Shown: positions 8,513 to 11,086 of the stretch, in pieces | Numbering within the stretch: the stretch's first letter is position 1 | Layout: every line of letters starts with the position of its first letter | Assembly (NCBI GenBank): GCA_900549405.1 | Contig: URNZ01000059.1 | Span: forward strand, 1-11,086 | DNA from: an uncultured Eubacteriales bacterium | Lineage (GTDB): Bacteria; Bacillota; Clostridia; Oscillospirales; Oscillospiraceae | Length of the DNA stretch: 11,086 nt | Direction: 5' to 3' | Notes under the pieces: model-generated | What the model was told of the DNA's origin: nothing | The model's input: only the letters and a program-made list of their open reading frames with translations | The model's database searches: none | Made by a program: the position numbers and the translations under genes

Positions 8513-8530
8513 GGGCGGCCTGTGCCGCCC
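8513..8530 (+). other. GC-rich hairpin in the DUF3343 leader, terminator-like on the plus strand
   Basis: A perfect 7-bp stem, GGGCGGC and GCCGCCC with a 4-nt loop, is followed on the plus strand by TTTTG, so it looks like an intrinsic terminator facing away from the genes. On the minus strand it lies only about 6 nt before the AAAGGA ribosome-binding site of the DUF3343 gene and would be a leader stem-loop instead. No plus-strand gene ends here. The rest of the 185-nt gap (8493-8677) holds the ispF terminator and no promoter I could identify. Confidence 0.45.
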
Positions 8531-8618
8531 TTTTGTGGAAGGGGCTGCGCGGAAGAGTTTCCTCTCCGCTCTCATGCTATGCCGCTTTGTTCCGTCCCGT
8601 GTCTCCCAGAAAAACCAG

Positions 8619-8665
8619 AGATGAAAAACGGCTGCCCCGGGGGTCGTATTCCCGCAGGGCAGCCG
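8619..8665 (-). terminator. Intrinsic terminator after ispF
   Basis: Nine-nt arms CGGCTGCCC (8629-8637) and GGGCAGCCG (8657-8665) pair perfectly, and an inner GGG/CCC can extend the stem. On the minus strand the stem is followed by TTTTTCATCTC. It starts 12 nt after the ispF stop and ends the ispDF unit. Confidence 0.85.
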
Positions 8666-8677
8666 AAACAGCTCGAT

Positions 8678-9157
8678 TTACTTTTCTGACGGCTCCAGCA
8701 GAGCCACCGCGTGGGCGGCCATGCCCTGGCCCAGGCCGGTAAAGCCCAGGCCCTCCTCGGTGGTGGCCTTCACGTTCACCTGCTCCGCTGTCACATTCAT
8801 GTGTCGGGCCAGGTTGTCCCGCATCTGGTCGATGTGGGGGGCCAGCTTGGGCCGCTGGGCCAGGATAGTCGCGTCCACATTGCCCACCTGCCAGCCCTTC
8901 TCCCCCAGCAGGGCCACCACATGGTCCAGCAGGACCAGGCTGTCCGCCCCGGCATAGGCGGGGTCGCTGTCCGGGAAGTGGCGGCCAATGTCCCCCAGCC
9001 CGGCTGCCCCCAGCAGGGCGTCCATCACCGCGTGGGTGAGCACGTCCGCGTCAGAGTGGCCCAGCAGGCCCTTTTCAAAGGGGACCTCTACCCCGCCCAG
9101 GATGAGCTTTCGCCCCTCCACCAGCTTGTGTACGTCATAGCCGTGTCCGATGCGCAT
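8678..9157 (-). CDS. ispF: 2-C-methyl-D-erythritol 2,4-cyclodiphosphate synthase
   Basis: This 159-residue enzyme catalyses the fifth step of the MEP isoprenoid pathway, cyclising CDP-methylerythritol phosphate to MEcPP with release of CMP. It begins [15 protein letters not shown]. The metal ligands D8 and H10 (DVH) and H42 are present, with the [20 protein letters not shown] segment at 34-53. Also present are the [11 protein letters not shown] loop and the C-terminal [12 protein letters not shown] nucleotide-binding segment. Length is normal for this trimeric enzyme. The ATG is 2 nt after the ispD stop with AAAGGA about 10 nt upstream, so it is coupled to ispD, which makes the precursor two steps earlier. 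The intervening kinase gene ispE is not in the window. Confidence 0.97.
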   Translation of the reverse strand: MRIGHGYDVHKLVEGRKLILGGVEVPFEKGLLGHSDADVLTHAVMDALLGAAGLGDIGRHFPDSDPAYAGADSLVLLDHVVALLGEKGWQVGNVDATILAQRPKLAPHIDQMRDNLARHMNVTAEQVNVKATTEEGLGFTGLGQGMAAHAVALLEPSEK

Positions 9158-9159
9158 GT

Positions 9160-9891
9160 TCAGCTTCCTTTCACTCGGTTCTCTAAAATGGCCTGCCCCA
9201 GCAGCAGGTCAAAGGGGGTGGTGATCTTGATGTTCTCCCGGCTGCCCTGGGTCAGGGTGACGGGCATCCCCAGCCGCTCCACGGCGGCGCAGTCGTCGGT
9301 GAGGTTTTCCCCGTCGGCAATGGCCTTCTCCAAAGCGGCGCGGATCAGTCCGGCCTCAAAGATCTGGGGGGTCTGCACCGCCCGCAGGTCCTCCCGGTCC
9401 ACCGTGCCGGTGGACACGCCGTCCTTCATGCGCTTGATGGTGTCCGTCACCGGGAGGGCGGGGGCCGCCGCCCCCGTCCGGGCGGCCTGGGCCACCGTCT
9501 CGGCCAGCACCTCCGGCGGCAGCAGGGGCCGGGCTCCGTCGTGGATGGCGATCAGCTCCGCCTCCGGGGATACCTCGTGGAGCCCGGCCAGCACGGAGTT
9601 GGTCCGCTCGCTGCCCCCGGCCACCACCTTTTTCACCTTGTCCAGGCCATACTCCTGGCACAGGCGGCCCACCTCCACCAGCAGGTCGGGCCGGGTGACC
9701 ACCACGATCTCGTCCACGGCGGGGCTGTCCTGAAAGACATACAGGGTGTGGACCAGCACAGGCAGCTCGCCTAACGGGGCCAGCACCTTGTCGATGCCCC
9801 CCATCCGCCGGGCGGAGCCCGCCGCCACGATCACCGCGGCGCAGGTCTGGGCGGGCTGTTTTTTCGCGAAGATGGACTTCAGTCCTGCCAT
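9160..9891 (-). CDS. ispD: 2-C-methyl-D-erythritol 4-phosphate cytidylyltransferase
   Basis: This 243-residue enzyme transfers CMP from CTP to methylerythritol phosphate in the MEP pathway. The nucleotide-binding loop [13 protein letters not shown] lies at 23-35. Further signatures are GGSERTNSV (92-100), HDGARPL (117-123), VQTPQIF (172-178), TDDCAAVE (198-205) and the IKITTP metal region (221-226). About 15 extra residues ([15 protein letters not shown]) precede the usual start of the fold. The frame opens at a TTG at 9906, but that codon is part of the TTTGGAGG ribosome-binding site; the ATG at 9891 has GGAGG 8 nt upstream and is the real start. It begins 33 nt after the carD terminator, so expression may depend on read-through from carD. 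Confidence 0.96.
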   Translation of the reverse strand: MAGLKSIFAKKQPAQTCAAVIVAAGSARRMGGIDKVLAPLGELPVLVHTLYVFQDSPAVDEIVVVTRPDLLVEVGRLCQEYGLDKVKKVVAGGSERTNSVLAGLHEVSPEAELIAIHDGARPLLPPEVLAETVAQAARTGAAAPALPVTDTIKRMKDGVSTGTVDREDLRAVQTPQIFEAGLIRAALEKAIADGENLTDDCAAVERLGMPVTLTQGSRENIKITTPFDLLLGQAILENRVKGS

Positions 9892-9924
9892 ATCGTTTTC
9901 CTCCAAATTAGGGTCGAGACAGCG

Positions 9925-9949
9925 GAAAAGGAGCCGTCGGCTCCTTTTC
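9925..9949 (-). terminator. Hairpin terminator between carD and ispD
   Basis: Eleven-nt arms GAAAAGGAGCC (9925-9935) and GGCTCCTTTTC (9939-9949) enclose a 3-nt loop. On the minus strand the stem ends in TTTTC. It has a T-run on both strands. It may act as a partial terminator (attenuator), since no separate promoter for ispDF was recognised. Confidence 0.75.
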
Positions 9950-9980
9950 TTTGCGTCACACTATGCACCGCGGCCCGGCG

Positions 9981-10460
9981 TTATGCCAGGGCGGTGTCCA
10001 GCTGGGCCTCCACCGTCTCATAGCTCAGGCTTTTGGACAGCACCAGCTCCGAGATCAAGATCTGCCGGGCGGAGTGGAGCATCTTCCGCTCCCCCGTGGA
10101 CAGACTGCGCTTGGCGTCCCGCAGGGTCAGGCCCTTGACCACCCGGGCCACCTCCAGCAGGTCGCCGCTTTTCAGCCGCTCCATGTTCTCCCGATAGCGG
10201 CGGTTCCAGTTGGCGGTCATCTCTACCTGGATCGACGGGATGGCAGCCAGCACCCGGTCAGCCTGGTCCGGGTCTACCACCGGACGCACGCCGATCTCCT
10301 CGCTGCCCTGGGTGGGGATCATCACGATCATGGAGCTTTTCGCCAGCTTCATAATGTAGTACTCCTGCACCACGCCGCCTACTTTCTTCTGCACCACGCT
10401 CTCTAACACGCCGGCACCGTACATCGGATGCGCGACCTTGTCCCCAATTTGGAACGACAT
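9981..10460 (-). CDS. carD: CarD/CdnL-family RNA polymerase-binding regulator
   Basis: This 159-residue protein has an N-terminal Tudor-like RNA polymerase interaction domain (about residues 1-60, MSFQIGDKVAHPMYGAGVLE, then EYYIMKLAKSSMIVMIPT). A helical C-terminal DNA-binding domain follows, with NWNRRYRENMERLKSGDLLE, then VARVVKGLTLRDAKRSLSTGE. CarD/CdnL proteins stabilise the open complex at housekeeping promoters by contacting the beta subunit and wedging a Trp into the minor groove; W85 here is a good candidate for that residue. The frame stays open upstream to 10616, but the ATG at 10460 has GGAGG 6 nt upstream and gives the family start. It has its own promoter, and is followed by a terminator and ispD-ispF. 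Confidence 0.94.
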   Translation of the reverse strand: MSFQIGDKVAHPMYGAGVLESVVQKKVGGVVQEYYIMKLAKSSMIVMIPTQGSEEIGVRPVVDPDQADRVLAAIPSIQVEMTANWNRRYRENMERLKSGDLLEVARVVKGLTLRDAKRSLSTGERKMLHSARQILISELVLSKSLSYETVEAQLDTALA

Positions 10461-10511
10461 TTTGCACCTCCACTTCGTCCAACAGCCAAAACTACCTGAA
10501 TTTTCTCCTTT

Positions 10512-10540
10512 ATTATAGCAATTTAAACCGATTTTTGCAA
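10512..10540 (-). promoter_or_regulatory. Extended -10 promoter for carD
   Basis: On the minus strand a perfect TATAAT (10512-10517) is preceded by TGC, an extended -10. A -35-like TTGCAA (10535-10540, 4 of 6) lies 17 bp upstream, in a markedly A/T-rich stretch. The start point would be near 10505, giving a leader of about 45 nt. Confidence 0.82.
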
Positions 10541-10590
10541 GCAAAACTAAAAATTTTACATGAATGAACGAAATTTTGGCGAAAAAGAGG

Positions 10591-10631
10591 AAAAAATATC
10601 CCGGCTGTCGTGACAACAGCCGGGATATTTT
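10591..10631 (-). terminator. Strong intrinsic terminator after the S1-repeat gene
   Basis: Two perfect 16-nt arms, beginning AAAATATCCCGG at 10593 and ending at 10631, enclose a 7-nt loop. On the minus strand the stem runs into an uninterrupted T tract (TTTTTT). It is the cleanest terminator in the window and separates the S1 gene from carD. Confidence 0.93.
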
Positions 10632-10659
10632 GTGTTTTGTTGGAAAAACCGGGAGAGAA

Positions 10660-11086
10660 TTACTCCTCGTCCTGGCCCTGCTCCTCCAGCAGAGCGCGGA
10701 TGGACAGGGAGATCTTCTTGTTCTCCATATCCACGTCGGTGATCTTCACGTCCACCTTATCGCCCTCGGCCAGCACGTCGCTGGGCTTGTCGATGCGGTG
10801 ATCGGCGATCTGGGAGATGTGGATCAGGCCGTCCACGCCGGGCACGACCTCGGCAAAGGCGCCGAAGGTCATCAGCTTGACGATGCGGACGTTGGCCACG
10901 TCGCCCACCTGATAGGTGGAGGTGAACACGGACCAGGGGTCCTGGCTGTGGTCCTTCATGCCCAGGGAGATCTTCTTCTTCTCCTTGTCGGCAGAGATGA
11001 CATACACGTCCACGGTGTCGCCCACCTTGACCACCTCGGAGGGGTGCTTGATGCGGCTCCAGGACAGCTCGGAGATGTGGACCATG
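10660..11086 (-). CDS. rpsA: S1 RNA-binding repeat protein, C-terminal part (ribosomal protein S1 type)
   Basis: The last 141 complete codons are visible; the 5' part is beyond the right edge, and the first visible Met is internal to an S1 repeat. The peptide shows the end of one S1 repeat (MVHISELSWSRIKHPSEVV, then DKEKKKISLGMKDHSQDPW). A complete repeat follows (YQVGDVANVRIVKLMTFGAF, DGLIHISQIADHRI, ENKKISLSIRALL) and then a short acidic tail. These OB-fold repeats bind single-stranded mRNA on the 30S subunit. Consecutive repeats with the KKISLS/GMK ends fit ribosomal protein S1. In many Clostridia this gene is fused to ispH; the missing 5' part prevents a check, but the nearby ispD and ispF make it worth asking. 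A PNPase-type S1 domain is less likely. Confidence 0.82.
   Translation of the reverse strand, partial: MVHISELSWSRIKHPSEVVKVGDTVDVYVISADKEKKKISLGMKDHSQDPWSVFTSTYQVGDVANVRIVKLMTFGAFAEVVPGVDGLIHISQIADHRIDKPSDVLAEGDKVDVKITDVDMENKKISLSIRALLEEQGQDEE

Noticed and set aside
8535..8618. Promoter for the DUF3343-desulfurase pair
   Set aside because: TAGCAT-like -10 candidates exist on the minus strand, but none has a plausible -35 at the right distance.

Overview
The window looks like a chromosomal housekeeping region of a GC-rich, anaerobic Clostridia-type Firmicute. The gene set (cdaA/cdaR, remA, yicC, a DUF5685 protein, a CarD-type regulator, a DUF3343 protein with a class V aminotransferase) and the strongly G/C-biased third codon positions suggest the Oscillospiraceae/Ruminococcaceae, for example a Flavonifractor or Lawsonibacter relative. 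That placement is inference. Every supported gene lies on the minus strand, so the region reads from right to left. No mobile element, CRISPR array, rRNA or tRNA was seen.

Reading in transcription order from the right edge: (1) the 3' part of an S1-repeat protein (ribosomal protein S1 type) ends at a strong terminator. (2) A clear promoter drives carD, which ends at a short hairpin terminator. (3) ispD and ispF, two steps of the MEP isoprenoid pathway, follow with a 2-nt gap and end at a terminator. (4) A DUF3343 small protein overlaps a PLP-dependent cysteine desulfurase-like enzyme by 4 nt, and a terminator follows. (5) A near-consensus sigma-A promoter (-35 TTGCCA, 17 bp, -10 TATAAT) starts a tightly packed run of ten genes: cdaA, cdaR, an RseC-like protein, DUF5685, a J-domain protein, a small polytopic membrane protein, yicC, remA, gmk and rpoZ. 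This run ends in a long hairpin terminator. (6) The N-terminus of priA runs off the left edge.

The ten-gene run joins c-di-AMP synthesis (CdaA and its partner CdaR) to the widely conserved yicC-remA-gmk-rpoZ block. Between them are four small or poorly characterised genes. Three of these are cysteine-rich: the RseC-like protein, DUF5685 and the tail of the J-domain protein. They are packed with gaps or overlaps of 0-5 nt and are the best candidate here for an undescribed functional module. DUF5685 also carries two Asp-rich helical motifs that resemble those of squalene/phytoene synthases. Most of the remaining content is ordinary core genome. The annotated starts often differ from the longest open frame, because Shine-Dalgarno (SD) sites support internal starts for rpoZ, yicC, the RseC-like gene, cdaA, the desulfurase, ispD and carD.
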